Origin: Cheiracanthium punctorium
Taxonomy: Eukaryota; Arthropoda; Arachnida; Araneae; Cheiracanthiidae
Assembly: GCA_038373885.1 (NCBI GenBank)
Contig: JAWZYV010010319.1
Span: 248,001 to 312,000, forward strand
Reading direction: 5' to 3'
DNA length: 64,000 nt
How positions within the stretch are numbered: position 1 is the stretch's first letter; each line of letters starts with the position of its first letter. Position numbers and translations under genes: made by a program. Below are positions 1 through 11,689 of this stretch, piece after piece. Under the pieces are notes generated by a model. That model saw only the letters and a list, made by a program, of their open reading frames with translations, was not told the DNA's origin and ran no database searches.

Positions 1-595
1 GTCATCTTAGTCAAAATAGGTCAAGAATCTCGGAATTTGAGATACCCAGCTATAAACTTGTATACACTTTTATTTTGACATCCTAAAACTTGTCTCAAAA
101 CCTCCATATGGTAGGGTGTCCGCGTCTGTCAAAATTTAAGGTCAAAAGTCACAAAAATCGATCTTTTCCACATTTTTCGCAAATATCTCGTTTCCTATGG
201 TGTTTACGCTATTTGTATGCATTACCAATATTGTAGAGGATAAAATTCTCTACAACTTTTGTACCAAAAGTTTTTTATACGTTGAACCGTTTACGAGATA
301 GAGGGCAGTGAGCGCGTAGTCTTGAACTATGTAGAGTACCATTTAAGGTCAACCGGTAGTCCCGATCAAAAACACGCTTCATAAAGTTTATAAATTATTG
401 ATAAATATAAACTTATAAATAATTTTAATTTTTTTTGTAAATATTACATTATAATTAATAACTTTTTTCATTAATTAGTAATCTATCTATTCAATAACAC
501 TTATAACTTATTCATATAATTAAAAAAATTATTAAGGGAAATACTTTAACTACATTTTAATTATATTCTCATTTACACTAATTACATTTTAAGTA
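1..595 (+). repeat. Left terminal inverted repeat of the XPG/CXC transposon
   Basis: Matches the reverse complement of about 2645-3239. The outer ~370 bases are the most similar; the AT-rich inner part is weaker but still alignable, for example attaagggaaatact near 530 and its complement near 2690. Confidence 0.75.
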
Positions 596-960
596 GAAAA
601 TAATTTAGTACATCTTCTTTAAAAACCGTAAGCTTTTAAATTCTTTCATAACGTTAAAAATTATACCTGGGAATTATACGTGTTGACTACCGAATAAAGA
701 ATATTTCTACGGATTAAAAGGCTTTGAATTACGCCTATAATAATGAAAACTGTGCTCACCTCTTCTCAAATGATCAATTTGACTCAGACGAAAGGAAAAC
801 AGCCCTCATAATCTTTATACCATTTAATTGGTGATGAATAAAGGATAGCGAATTACAACTTATATATATATAACGAATATTGGCTTAAGAGAATCGAAAA
901 CAAAACAACTAAAACTGTCTTTCTTAGGCAGCGCCTTTCCGTGACGTTACTCCATTAGTT

Positions 961-2525
961 TTGATTAATATCTTGGTAAACATGATTCATTTTTTGATCG
1001 ATTCATATCTTGGTAATAAATTTGTAAAAATTAATGATCATAAAATTTCAGTAGATCCATTATTACTCTTCCAAAGAATAACTGTGAGCAAGCAATTTGA
1101 AAGTAATCTTGAAGAATATCTTCAATATGAATTGAGCCCTTATCCAACAGCACTATTTGATAATGATGGCATGGGAAAAACTACAAAATCGTCGTTGTAT
1201 GGCAATATGACACCTATCGATTTTGATCTCCAAGAAAATAATGTAACGTTCATTATTGATGGTGGATTTCTTCTGCATCGAGTTGTATGGAGTAGAGAAG
1301 ATACTTTTTCTATTATTTTAGATAAATACGTAAAATATTTACAAACGCATTATGGTTCTAAAATTTTTTTTGTATTCAATGGATATTCAGACTACAGTAA
1401 AAACATAAAAGCAATGGAACAGATGAGGACTGTTGCACTTTCAAAAACATACGACGTTTGTTTCGACGATACAATGGTTGTACCAATTAGCCAAGAAAAA
1501 TTCCTATCAAATCGAAGTAATAAAGAGAAGCTAATTAATATGCTTATTGAGAAATTATAGCTGTTAATATATCTCTACAAAACAGGCCAGAGAAGATGCG
1601 GATATTCTTATCATTGAAACAGCTATTGAAGAATCGAAACATGAAAAAACAGCAGTTATGATAGGAGAAGACATAGATTTACTTAGGTATCATTTTAATT
1701 GGGCGTACTCTATCCTACCAACAAGAAATTTTCTTTTAAAAAGTTGGCAAAGGGAATGTAAAAACTGAAATATACTCCTCCAAAAGCTTCGATAAATATC
1801 CTAATTCTAAAAGACACATTTTGTTTCTGCACGCATTAAGTGGATGTGACACAACTTCTGCGCTCTTTAAAAAAGGGAAAAAAAAACTTTTTTAATAACA
1901 TTTGAGAAACTGCCGAATTTGACTCAACTTGCTGCAGCATTTGAAGAAGAAAACTGTCCGGTACAAAGATTATTTGAGAATGGAATGAAAACCTTGTTGG
2001 CAGTCTATAATGCTCCAAAATCTGTGGACAGTATCGATCACCTTCGTTACGCCCAGTATGTCAAGTCAACAAAACTAAATAAACATGTGCAGTTATCAAA
2101 TATTCCACCAAGTGCAGCAGCTCATCAACATTTTCATCGTGTTTATTATCAAGTTCAAACTTGGTTAGGGCATGATTTGGAACCCCAGGAATGGGTTGGA
2201 CAATGTGTAACGAATTCCTGGAACCTATCACGACACTTTTAACAGCTGCTCCAAAGGAATTGCTAAACACAATATTCTGCAACTGCAAGAATGGTTGTGG
2301 TTCGCGATGTGGATGTAGGAAATCGGGATTGCATTGCTCTGTAGCTTGTGGCCAGTGTAATGGGCAAGCTTGTCTCAATGCTGTGCCATATCAGAGTGAT
2401 GCCAATGAAGATGGAACTTTGACCCTGAAATAATGGAAGAGACAAATGTCTTTGAAGATAATGAAGAGGAAGCTGAAATTCTGCACCAACCGAAAGACGA
2501 CGATGATGAAGAAAAAGAGAATTAA
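961..2525 (+). pseudogene. Decayed transposon protein: XPG/PIN-like nuclease region plus CXC cysteine cluster
   Basis: Four frames must be followed in turn. 961-1560 carries VDPLLLFQRI, ELSPYPTALFD and FIIDGGFLLHRVVW. After a frameshift near 1560-1585 the next frame carries DADILIIETAIEES and GEDIDLL, acidic motifs of the kind found in PIN/XPG nucleases. Around 1815-1890 it reads LHALSGCDTTSALF. 1919-2242 carries a helical region. 2254-2432 holds about nine cysteines in the pattern FCNCKNGCGSRCGCRKSG, resembling a tesmin/TSO1-type CXC zinc-binding module. An acidic tail ends at 2525 after one more frameshift. No clean start codon is visible at 961, so the N-terminus is lost. A transposase role is inferred from the element context and was never tested here. 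Confidence 0.7.
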
Positions 2526-2644
2526 ATTTAGAACTTTTAGTTCTTATTATTCAATTGTTTTAATTTTGACAGTCATAAATGTATGGAATGATACTTTTTT
2601 ACTGAAAACATTAATTAAAAATTTATTTCTTTTCTTTTTTTATT

Positions 2645-3239
2645 TATTTAAGTAATTAGTATAACTTTGATTAAAATTAAAGTATAATTTAAGTATTTCC
2701 CTTAATAATTTGAAAATTACACGAGCAGGTAAGTGTGATTAAATAAATTGATACTTAATTAAAAATAAATACGTAATGAAAAAAGTTATTAATTATACTG
2801 TAATATTTACAAAAAAATTAAAATTATTTATAAGTATACATTTATCAATAATTTATAAACTTTATGAAGCGTGTTTTTGATCGGGACTACCGGTTGACCT
2901 TAAATGGTACTCTACATAGTTTAACACTGCGCGCTCACTGCCCTCTATCTCGTAAACGGTTCAACGTATAAAAAAAAACTTTTGGTACAAAAGTTGTAGA
3001 GAATTGTATCCTCTACAATATTGGTAATACATACAAATAGCGTAAATACCATAGGAAACGAGATATTTGCGAAAAATGTGGAAAAAATCGATTTTTGTGA
3101 CCTTTGACCTTAAATTTTGACAGACGCGGGCACTCTACCATATGCAGGTTTTGAGACAAGTTTTAGGATGTCAAAATAAAAGTGTATACAAATTTATAGA
3201 TGGGTATCTCAAATTGCGAGGTTAAACTACTAAGATGAC
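2645..3239 (-). repeat. Right terminal inverted repeat of the XPG/CXC transposon
   Basis: Inverted copy of 1-595. Differences are scattered single bases and a few short gaps, consistent with an old copy. Confidence 0.75.
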
Positions 3240-4272
3240 TGGACTATAATAGATGATTTCAAAATTTTCACGTAGGAGCTACTGCATTCAAAAGCCTTTA
3301 CTTGAAAATTCCTAAACAGATCTTCTAATTTATATTTCTTCCCCGTTTTTCTTTTAAAAGAGGGCGAAATGAATATTTCACGATTTGTCAAAATATCAAA
3401 AAGTTATGAGGGATAGAATTGAGGATGCAACAATTTTAAAATTTCTTTACGATAACTCTCGTCAATAAAAACGCTTTAAAATCTGCAAATTATGTTACAT
3501 ATTCAGAACAAACTGTTTTTAAAACAAAATTTTCTCGTCTATCCTATGATTCAAATGCCGTTTTGCTGAAAGCTTAATTACCGTAGTTATTGAGCACTAA
3601 GTGAGAAAAATAGCAGCAAATCGGATTAAACATAAAAGAAAAGAAATTCTTGGCCGAATTTCGAAAAAATCTCTTTGAGGTGCATAATTTCATGTTTAGA
3701 ACTTCCTATGTACTAAATTTGGTGATTCAACGTGTAAACGTTTGTCTGTAACGCCGCCGACAGACAGATATACAGACATCTTTAATAATAAACAGAGAAA
3801 ATGAGCCAGAGCCGAATATTAATTATTCTCTTTATTTCGTGTCATGTGGTTTTTAAAAAATTGCAAAATGGATAATAAACCTAACATGCTTCTTCACGCC
3901 GTGGCGATGATTATATGTGTGGGTGAGAAATAAAATGTTTTCAATAGTTTTCCAAATCATCTCTTATCATAGTCCCTACCTGCTGCAATTTAAATTGCAT
4001 TTCATTTATAATGTATTTATTTTTTTATACTATTGTGATTAAAAAAAAAAAAAAAAAATCTTATGTCTTTTCGTGGTATCTGTATATCGAAAGAGTATTA
4101 AAATTTCTCTAAAAACAAAATTATACGTTGTCATAATTATTATAATCAAAGAATCTGAAAAATAGTAAATTTATAAAGTAATAACCATGGAAAATATATG
4201 AAGCACACAGTAAAGTGTTTTTCCTTTAAGTGTACTATTAAGGCATCGATCCTGTACTACTGTAATTAATAT
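3240..4272. other. Intergenic or intronic DNA, no gene recognised
   Basis: AT-rich sequence. The stretch at 3700-3790 with cagacagatatacagac resembles scattered arthropod repeats. A short frame at 3811 (MSQSRILIILFISC) looks like a signal peptide but stops after 24 codons and is not supported. Confidence 0.5.
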
Positions 4273-4684
4273 CAGGTTGTAACGAAAGTTTTCCGCCAAG
4301 TCTTCTTGAAAAACTAACTTCTAACTCCTTAGATAACTGTCGAGTGGTTAATTACTGATCTTCGTCCCCAAGTTCTCGCAGGCTGGCCTCATCAACATCA
4401 ACAGACCAGCCAGAACTCTCTGCTTCTTGAATATCATAGTCCTTGTTTTTGAGCTTTCGGTACCAAACCTGCACAGTGTCAGATGATACAACAATAGTAC
4501 TTAAAGCTGTACACATAATTCGTTGATATTCTGTAGCAAAATTTTTGCAACAGAACTGTAAGTGAATGATGCTTCTAATCCGCTAGAGTGATAGTTCCAT
4601 TTGAGACACATTGTACTCCAAATGATAACTATATTTCTTTTACAGATTTCACAACACAGTGGCAGGAAACTTTCGTTACAACCT
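4273..4684 (-). mobile_element. Internally deleted mariner-like element
   Basis: Both ends carry an inverted aggttgtaacgaaagtt (4274-4290 and near 4668-4684) with TA-rich flanks. The interior encodes a mariner N-terminal fragment on the minus strand. At about 410 bp it is far shorter than a ~1.3-kb autonomous mariner, so it is a non-autonomous relic. It sits just upstream of the host exon at 4947. Confidence 0.7.
4352..4560 (-). pseudogene. Mariner transposase fragment (helix-turn-helix part)
   Basis: Read on the minus strand, 4560 down to 4352 gives CKNFATEYQRIM then TVQVWYRKLKNKDYDIQEAE and a serine-glycine-rich stretch ending in a stop. This resembles the mariner helix-turn-helix region that precedes the catalytic domain (compare the common V..WY.RFK.GDF.V.D..RSG pattern). 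The catalytic DD(34)D domain is absent. The usual RSGRP is here SSGWS. Confidence 0.65.
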
Positions 4685-4946
4685 AATAATTTCTATGCCC
4701 TCAGTTGTAACGCAAAGTCCGAAAGGGGTAAAGGGCTTTGAATGTTTGGGTAAATTTAATAAAAATAAGCTTTTCCTTATGAAATACTGATTCACTAAAT
4801 AATATTTCCTAAAGTATAAAATATCATTTTTTAAATATGTTTAAAGGTCGATTGTTTAAAATAATCCACTTGATTTAAGTTAGTCACTTCATTTACTAAT
4901 GGATTAAGAACACTTACAGTGGTTGTTCTTTTTTTTTTTCTTTTAG

Positions 4947-5575
4947 ATTACAACTACAGACCCAAGCTGAAGACGAAGGATGTTGTTACAAACGATAGTG
5001 ATAGTGAAATAGAATGCCTTGAAATAATAGACGCTAAACATGCAGTAGTAGAGCTGGATAAAAATTCAGTAACAAACTATCTAAGTAGAAAAAACAGTTT
5101 AGTTAAGAATGGAGCAGAAAATAAGATTCCAAAACAAAAAAAGGAAGATGAAGAAGTAAATGGCCTATTAAACAGACCAAAAAAGAACTTGAAGAATCAG
5201 GCCTTTGACTCAGGGAATAACACTAAGAGAAGCACTAAAGTTAACATCAATGAAGAATTACGAATGAAATTAAATGTTGAATGTAGAGATAAAGGAGAGA
5301 AAAAAGATATAGCCCAAAAAAATTTTTCAAGTTCTAAATTTCAGACGATGAAAAAAAAGAACAAAAAGGGAGGTACAAAAAGTACTACCATAATCAAAAA
5401 ACCAAGGGAGATTATTGATTCATTAACAAAAGATTCAAAAAGTATAACTCAAAATAGTTCAAAATCCGAACACCCAAGCACAAAAGAAAATCTAGAAAAT
5501 AAACATGTTGAAGTATATTTGGTGGAAGGCGAGCGTGATGAAGGTTTCGCAAAGTCACCTTCACCTTCCTTTTAA
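4947..5575 (+). CDS. Terminal exon of a lysine-rich, disordered host protein
   Basis: A polypyrimidine tract ending tttcttttag at 4946 gives a good splice acceptor. The frame is then open for about 209 codons to a TAA at 5573-5575, and an AATAAA lies about 40 bases downstream. The first codon is split (two bases in this exon), so the preceding exon should end with one spare base; it was not found and probably lies left of the window or upstream. The peptide has a short acidic patch (DSDSEIECLEIID) followed by long Lys/Ser/Asn-rich low-complexity sequence such as MKKKNKKGG. This composition fits a nuclear or chromatin-associated tail, but no domain is recognisable and no function is claimed. 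Strand and clean frame argue for a live host exon rather than transposon debris. Confidence 0.6.
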
Positions 5576-5615
5576 AGGACAGTAACACTCTTTGTACTTT
5601 TTAAGTAAAAATCTT

Positions 5616-5621
5616 AATAAA
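5616..5621 (+). terminator. Poly(A) signal for the 4947-5575 exon
   Basis: AATAAA about 40 bases after the stop codon, followed by T-rich sequence. Confidence 0.55.
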
Positions 5622-5661
5622 AATTCATTTTTACATTCTAGTTTTCAATATTATTAAATTA

Positions 5662-6927
5662 CTAGCTGAAGCACCCGTCCTTGACGGGTTAGTGAATGCA
5701 AATTTCCAAAAAGCAAGAACACTTCGTCAGAATTGTAGGAGTACACAGAATGGATGTAGTATGTTCCTAAAGTGAAGAAAGCGAATTATAATTTTTATGT
5801 ATTGTTAAAATATTTCAGGTTAGAGAGTAACTAAATAATATCATTTCATTCGCCGCTTTAGACGTAAGTATGTGATGCTAGAACGAATATTTACACATAT
5901 TGAAATAATTTTCTCAAAATCTAATCAATATTTTTGAAAAATTGGTAGCCTAGAATTTAAGTTGAGTGACAACCTATCATGTCACCCAATTTCGTTTCAT
6001 TCCCTGTAGTCTATGTCGTGATGCTGGAACAAAATTTCAGCATTTTAAAACGATTTTCACAAAATCTCAAAATGTAATCAAAATATTTTAAAAATTCAAC
6101 GCCTATAAATTAAGATTAGCAACTACCTATCATATCACTAAATTTCGTATTAGTCGTTATTACGTGATGTTTAAAGAAATATAAACAAGTTTTGAGAGAA
6201 TTTTCTCAAAATCTAATAAAAATGTTTAAAAAATTGGCCACCTATAGTTTATGTTGAGCAACCATCTATCGTGACAAAATTTCATATTATTCGCTTTAGT
6301 CGTTATTACGTAATGCGTGAACAAAGATTCAATCAGTTTTAAACGATTTGCGCAAAATCTCGAAATCTCATCGATTTTTTTTTTTTTAATTAGATGCTTA
6401 TAGTTTAAGGTGAGTGACCACCTATCATTTCACCAAATGTCATTTTGTCACTTTTGCAGTTATTACGTGAAGTGCGAACATAAATTTACGCAGTTTGAAA
6501 TGATTTTCTCAAAATCTGATCAAGATTTTTTTAAATTCGACGCCTATGTTTTAAGTTGAGTGAGCACCTATCATGACACCCAATTTCATATCATTCGCTT
6601 CAGTCGTTTTTGCGTGATGCTTTGAACACAAATTTACGCAGTTTGAAAGGATTTTCTCAAAATCTAATCAAGATTTTTTTTTTAATTCGACGCCTATGTT
6701 TTAAGTTCAGTGACCACCTATCATAACACCCAATTTCATATCATTCGCTTCAGTCGTTTTTACGTGATGCTTTAACAAAAAAAAAAACGTCACGGACAGA
6801 ATGACAGACAGACAAACTTTTTTTTTAGGGTCGCATCGGATTCCCGGGTGTTTAAAACGGATAGAAAACGCAAATTTTTTGAATTCCAAGAAATGTACAG
6901 ACAAAAGTCTAATATTATTTATATAGA
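5662..6927 (-). mobile_element. Minus-strand non-autonomous Helitron with internal tandem repeats
   Basis: On the minus strand the element begins TCTATATAAATAA (5' end at 6927) and ends ...cagCTAG (3' end at 5662). A small hairpin (cccgtc...gacggg type) lies just before CTAG. The flanks are A on one side and T on the other, the usual Helitron A|T target with no duplication. The body, about 5870-6790, is a degenerate array of ~150-bp units, each with a motif like cattcgcttcagtcgtt and a tattacgtgatg box. No Rep/helicase coding remains. Confidence 0.7.
5870..6790 (-). repeat. ~150-bp tandem repeat array inside Helitron
   Basis: About six divergent units, each containing gattttctcaaaatcta, a ttaagttgagtgaccacc box and tttcatatcattcgcttcag. 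The same unit occurs in inverted orientation in the neighbouring Helitron at 7195-8127. Confidence 0.7.
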
Positions 6928-7194
6928 TATTAAGAAATAAATAATTTAGAAACTAAGTCTGAAATCGGGGTTTATACGCTTTCGGACAAAACTCAAAAGA
7001 TTAAAAATTAGCTCTTAAAACTCTAAGAAATTTCATAGAAAATTTAATTTTTCTTTGAAAATCTGAAACAAAAAATCTCTTTTAATTAGGGATGTAACGC
7101 ATGTCCGGCCTATCCGGCTGATTTTTCAATATCCAAAATACCGTCGGATATCCCAATCCTGCCGGATATCCAGCTATATACTACTAAAGTTCTG

Positions 7195-8127
7195 TCTATA
7201 TAAATAAAATTAGACTTTTGTCTGTACATTTATTGGAATTCAAAAAGTTTGTCTGTCTGTCATTCTGTCCGTGACGCTTTTTTTGTTCAAGCATCACGTA
7301 AAAACGACTGAAGCGAATAATATGAAATTGGGTGTCAGATAGGTGGTCATTCAACTTAAAACATAGGTGTCGAATTTTTAAAAAATCTTAATTAGATTTT
7401 CAGATTTTGCGAAAATCGTTTCAAACTGCGTAAATTTGTGTTCGAGCGTGATGTAAAAACGACTGAAGCGATTGAAATGAAATTTGGTATCATGATAGGT
7501 GGTCACTGAACTTAAAACATAGGCGCCGAATTTTTAAAAAATCGATTGGATTTTAAGATTTTGCGAAAATCCTTTCAAACTGCGTAAATTTGTGTTCGAG
7601 CATCACGTAGTAACGACTAATACGAATGATACGAAATTTGGTGATATGATAGGTAGTTGCTAATCTTAATTTATAGACGTTGAATTTTTAAAATATTTTG
7701 TTTACATTTTGAGATTTTGTGAAAATCGTTTTAAAATGCGGAAATTTTGTTCCAGTATCACGAAATAAAGACAGTAGGGAATGAAACGAAATTTGGTGAC
7801 ATGTTAGGTTGCCACTCAACTTAAATTCTAGGCTTCCAATTTTTCAAAAATATTGATTAGATTTTGAGATTTTGCGAAAATTATTTCAGTATGCGTAAAT
7901 ATTCGTTCGCGCATCACATAATTACGACTAAAGCGTATGAAATGATATTACTTAGTTACTGTCTAACCTGTAATATTTTAGCAATACATAAAAATTATAA
8001 CTTCGCTTTATTTACTTTGGCAACATACTGCATCCATTCTGTGTACTCCTACAATGCTAACGAAAGTTCTTGCTTTTTGGAAATTTGCATTCAGTATTAT
8101 TCCGTCAACGACGGGTACTTCAGCTAG
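7195..8127 (+). mobile_element. Plus-strand non-autonomous Helitron, head-to-head with 5662-6927
   Basis: Starts TCTATATAAATAAAATTAG and ends with a hairpin (ccgtc aac gacgg), gtacttcag, then CTAG at 8124-8127 followed by T. It contains about five units of the same ~150-bp repeat as 5662-6927 in opposite orientation. The base before the 5' end is G rather than the expected A, so the exact start is slightly uncertain. It is inserted just inside the left end of the 7087-18685 hAT element. Confidence 0.7.
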
Positions 8128-9240
8128 TCTATAATATGCATGGGACAGGATGAAAAATTACTACGCATGAACATTCTTGATAAAGTGATACATAAGACAG
8201 ATGAGAGATATATTTTTTGATTGGTGTCTTATCATGCAATCAAATTGATTTGCAATATCAGGTTTCTATCCAAGATTGAATTAGTGAGTGTGGGTGAAAA
8301 TAACCTGTGGGTAGGCACTATTTTTGAATAAAATCTATGGTTTTCAAAGAGCTTTAGACTAAAGTAAAGGTAAGCTATTGTTTAACTCATCCACTATAAC
8401 AATAATTCATTGACAAGAAATGTAACCCATTATTTGTAGTTTCAATCAAAGGAAAGTAAACTACAACTATTTAAGTTTTTTGAATTCATCTTGCATGCAT
8501 TAGAGGCAAGTTGGATACGGAATTCTGAAGTGGGGTGGGTATGTGCCTTGTAGGCGCACTTATTTTATGTCAATTTTTAAAAATCAGTATAGCATTAAGA
8601 ACATACTAGTTGCTTTGAGATTCCAAGTTTTCATCAATTTAGGAAAAGAAATCGACAATATTTTACACAATACAAAAATTAAGTTTTATAGATTCTTATC
8701 TCAAATACTATTAATGTGTTTCTTAATAAAATTCTTAAAATTGAGTAATTTATTAAAAATGAAAATTTAAGTAACTTTTTTAATAGTAAAACATTAGTGG
8801 GGATTGTAAATAGCAGATTAAAAAAAAATTTCTTTCCTCCAGAGAAAGCAAAACCACAGCTACAATTTCAAAAGAAATTAATGAAGATTCCCTTCATCAA
8901 AATATATAAGTATATTTAGAAAATATTGTTGAGATTCAACTTACTCTCTGAAGGAAACATAATTTTTTTAAATCTATTAATTGCTTGAAAATGACAGAAT
9001 AAAAGAACTTTTTTTTTGTAAAAGTTACTTATTGATATTTTTAGCACCTGAGTGCTATTAATTTCCCCAGGTTTTTTGTGTAGACACTTTTTCCTACAAT
9101 TAGCGCGTCGAGTCACTTTTCAGATGTGTTTGCCAGATAACGTGGAGAGAGGGAGAGGCGTTAACAAAATGTTGAAAGTTGCACAAGGTTTGCAATTTTT
9201 GATAAATGATCCCTCAACTGGGTGCCAAAACGGGACAATT
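8128..9240. other. Body of the host hAT element or older DNA, nothing recognised
   Basis: AT-rich sequence inside the 7087-18685 nest. The open frames here (for example at 8543 and 9052) show no recognisable motif. Confidence 0.4.
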
Positions 9241-9264
9241 TATTATAAATATATTTTGAGTATA

Positions 9265-9740
9265 GTTAGAAAACGCCTGGTGAATATTGTAAACTAGTTT
9301 TAGTACGCGATTTAAATATAGATTTTAATTCAAGAAGTGTTTTATAGTTCAGTGAAGACAAATACGGTACACATCATAGATTATGGTACACTTTCCAAAT
9401 GGTATTTATAAAGGTGAAGTGTAGTTTGACTATGCCTGGCGAAAATTGTTAAATAGTTTTGGTAGACGATTTTAATATGGATTTCTATTCCGAAGGAGTG
9501 TTTTATGGAACAAAGAAGGAAAACACGATACACTCAGGGATTGTGAAGCTCATTCCAAACAGTATTTAAACTGTCTACAAGATATAGTTGGAATATGCCT
9601 GGTGAAGATTTTAAAACAGTATCAGTAGGCGATTTTAAGATAGCTTTGGATTCCAAAGATGGGCTTTATGGTTCAAGAAAGAGTTGATTCCTATTTTAAT
9701 GCCCCTACTTTCACCAACCTAAAAATTCCCCACACTTCGG
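9265..9740 (+). repeat. Minisatellite made of endonuclease-motif coding units
   Basis: About three units of roughly 160 bases begin near 9265, 9435 and 9595. Each resembles the coding segment at 10966-11067. Translated, they give variants of GE..KIVLVGDFKIDFDSK with stops and shifts; the unit at 9606 reads VGDFKIALDSKDGLYG. They are amplified pieces of a Helitron endonuclease-like coding sequence. Confidence 0.55.
9606..9740 (+). repeat. 135-bp direct repeat, partner at 10468-10602
   Basis: agattttaaaacagtatc through cccacacttcgg occurs at both places with only a few differences. The 727 bases between the copies start with cagggccgtaaccagg at about 9744, which looks like the left terminus of a hAT-type MITE whose right end was not found. 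Confidence 0.7.
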
Positions 9741-10042
9741 CAACAGGGCCGTAACCAGGATGAAATGTTAGGTAGGGCTTTGAATCTAGTTAGGGGGGCT
9801 GACCGAATATAAGTATTAGTAATCGAGGGGCGAGGAAAGAGACTGTTTTTCAATTTGTACATTTTTTTTAGAGTATTTGTTTCACAAAACACTGTATTTT
9901 AAAAATATTTAACATTCATTATGTTAATAAATTTTTCATTGAGATTGCATGAAAAATATTCAAATGAAAATTTACTGAAAAATCCATTTTATTTATGTTT
10001 CATTTTAAATATGTATGATAAAGCAAAATATAAGTATTATAC

Positions 10043-10430
10043 AGAGCGATCAGTTTAAAAGAGTCCCCGTTCGTTTTTCTTATTGCCTTTAAATCTGACG
10101 AATGTGGGAGCTATATGATTTCGAGCACTGTTGGGGACTGTTACAACTTAATATGTGAGGTAAAACAGAAATGGAGACACACGTTACTTAATCCTGTGAT
10201 CATTTTGTTTTTGAAAAACATAGTTGAATTCCAATTTTTTACAGTATCAGTCTTCACAGCAAATGTTGAAAATGCTCGCCGCCATTTTGAATGCAAACAT
10301 GAACACGTTGAAATTTTTAAGTTTTTACTCCCTCTCGAAAGCTTTGCGTGGCGGTTTTGTGTTCTCGGAAAAATCCAAGATCCGATGCTACGCGCAACCA
10401 AGAAACCAAGAGCAGCAAAATAATTAACTG
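10043..10430. other. Unrecognised segment between direct repeats
   Basis: Less AT-rich than its surroundings. It has an open frame of 102 codons (10115-10423, MISSTVGDCYNLICEV...) that matches nothing I recognise and overlaps an antisense frame. Probably noncoding. Confidence 0.3.
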
Positions 10431-10965
10431 TATATATATATAGAAGTCTAGCAATTGTGATTAGAAAGATTTTAAAACAGTATCAGTAGGCGATTTTAAG
10501 ATAGCTTTGGATTCCAAAGATAGGCTTTATGGTTGAAGAAAGAGTTGATTCCTATTTTAATGCCCCTACTTTCACCAACCTAAAAATTCCCCACACTTCG
10601 GCGAGCTTTGAAGATATAGGTCTCTAGGAGTTATGCACAAGTTTCAACGCTCCCTAAACAACTATATGAAAAATATGTGAACAAATTAGTGATAAACGCA
10701 CTGGTTAAGGAATTTGAGGACACTTAATTATTAAAACTACATTAATTAGCAACAAAAAATAAATAAAAATGTAACGGAATGCTGTACTTACTGGTTGTTC
10801 CAAATCGCCATTTTAATTCTAAATTACGATTGCCACGTATATACAAAAAATCGTCATGGTTACTGTATATGTTTAATGATCGCCATCTTGGCGAGAGTTG
10901 GGGCTCAAAGTAGAAATCAACCCAAGAAAGACAAACACGGCACATTCGAAAAAAGTTGTAATATA

Positions 10966-11067
10966 CTTGGCGAAGATTGTAAAATAGTTTTAGTAGGCGA
11001 TTTTAAGATAGATTTCGATTCCAAAGATGGGTTTTATAAAACAAGGAAGAAAAATACTGCTCACTTA
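10966..11067 (+). pseudogene. Helitron endonuclease-like fragment (GDF motif)
   Basis: The frame reads GEDCKIVLVGDFKIDFDSKD then FYKTRKK and a stop. A hydrophobic strand followed by GDFN is a hallmark of exonuclease-endonuclease-phosphatase nucleases, including the endonuclease carried by some Helitrons; here the key N is K. The same segment occurs at 24155-24240 on the minus strand and in the repeats at 9265-9740. Too short to be functional. Confidence 0.45.
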
Positions 11068-11689
11068 TGAATAATAATACGCTTTTAATATATAGCACTT
11101 GGGTGCGTATTTAAAATCTGAAAGGATTTCAGATTTTCTTCATTTTTTATCTTAAATATTATCATGGCATACAGTTAAAGTTTTTAAAAAATATATTCCA
11201 TTGTGATTTTCTTTGGAGCTATATATCACAACCAATGAGAATAGCAGATTTGGTTTGAATTTAATGGGGGGGGGGGGTTGAGCGGAGAATAGATCTTTTG
11301 AGTCTGCACGGTTTGCTTTACTGCTAGGAGGCTTTCCGCCAGAGACAGGCGGCGATAGTTACGCTTCGGTCTAACTCGAACCATGCGGGTGTAGGGGTGG
11401 GGGACACTGGCAGAATTTCTGATATTAGGCAGGGTGTAACTTTTATAATGGATGGTGAACCTGAGGATATATATTTGTGTATTTAAAATGTAGTTATTTT
11501 CTTTAGTTCTCTTTGCAAAAAGACAAAATAAAACAAATCTTTTGAGTTAAATTTCATGTAATGATTGACTTTAGTGAGCTATAAAGTTATTGTAGTTGCT
11601 AATATTTGCTACTCTCCTCATTATTAGATATTTAACAACAGAAATTTTAAAAAAATACTAAAGTGTAACATCTGTACGCTGTCAAGTCC

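Larger units (their letters stand above)
1..3239 (+). mobile_element. DNA transposon with ~590-bp terminal inverted repeats and XPG/PIN-CXC protein relic
   Basis: The first and last several hundred bases are inverted copies of each other. The left end reads gtcatcttagtc and the right end closes with aagatgac at 3232-3239. Between them lies one decayed plus-strand coding region (961-2525). The right end looks complete, but the left terminus coincides with the window edge, so the element may extend further left and no target duplication can be checked. Long inverted repeats around one gene indicate a cut-and-paste DNA transposon. The protein is of a kind found repeatedly in arthropod genomes as uncharacterised XPG-like/CXC proteins. 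I cannot assign a superfamily. Academ, which also carries an XPG-type nuclease, is one candidate by analogy only. Confidence 0.75.

Noticed and set aside
3811..3885. Signal-peptide-like start MSQSRILIILFISC
   Set aside because: Stops after 24 codons with no convincing donor to extend it.
5662..8127. One giant palindrome
   Set aside because: Each half has its own Helitron 5' and 3' end and A|T flank, so two head-to-head Helitrons explain it better.
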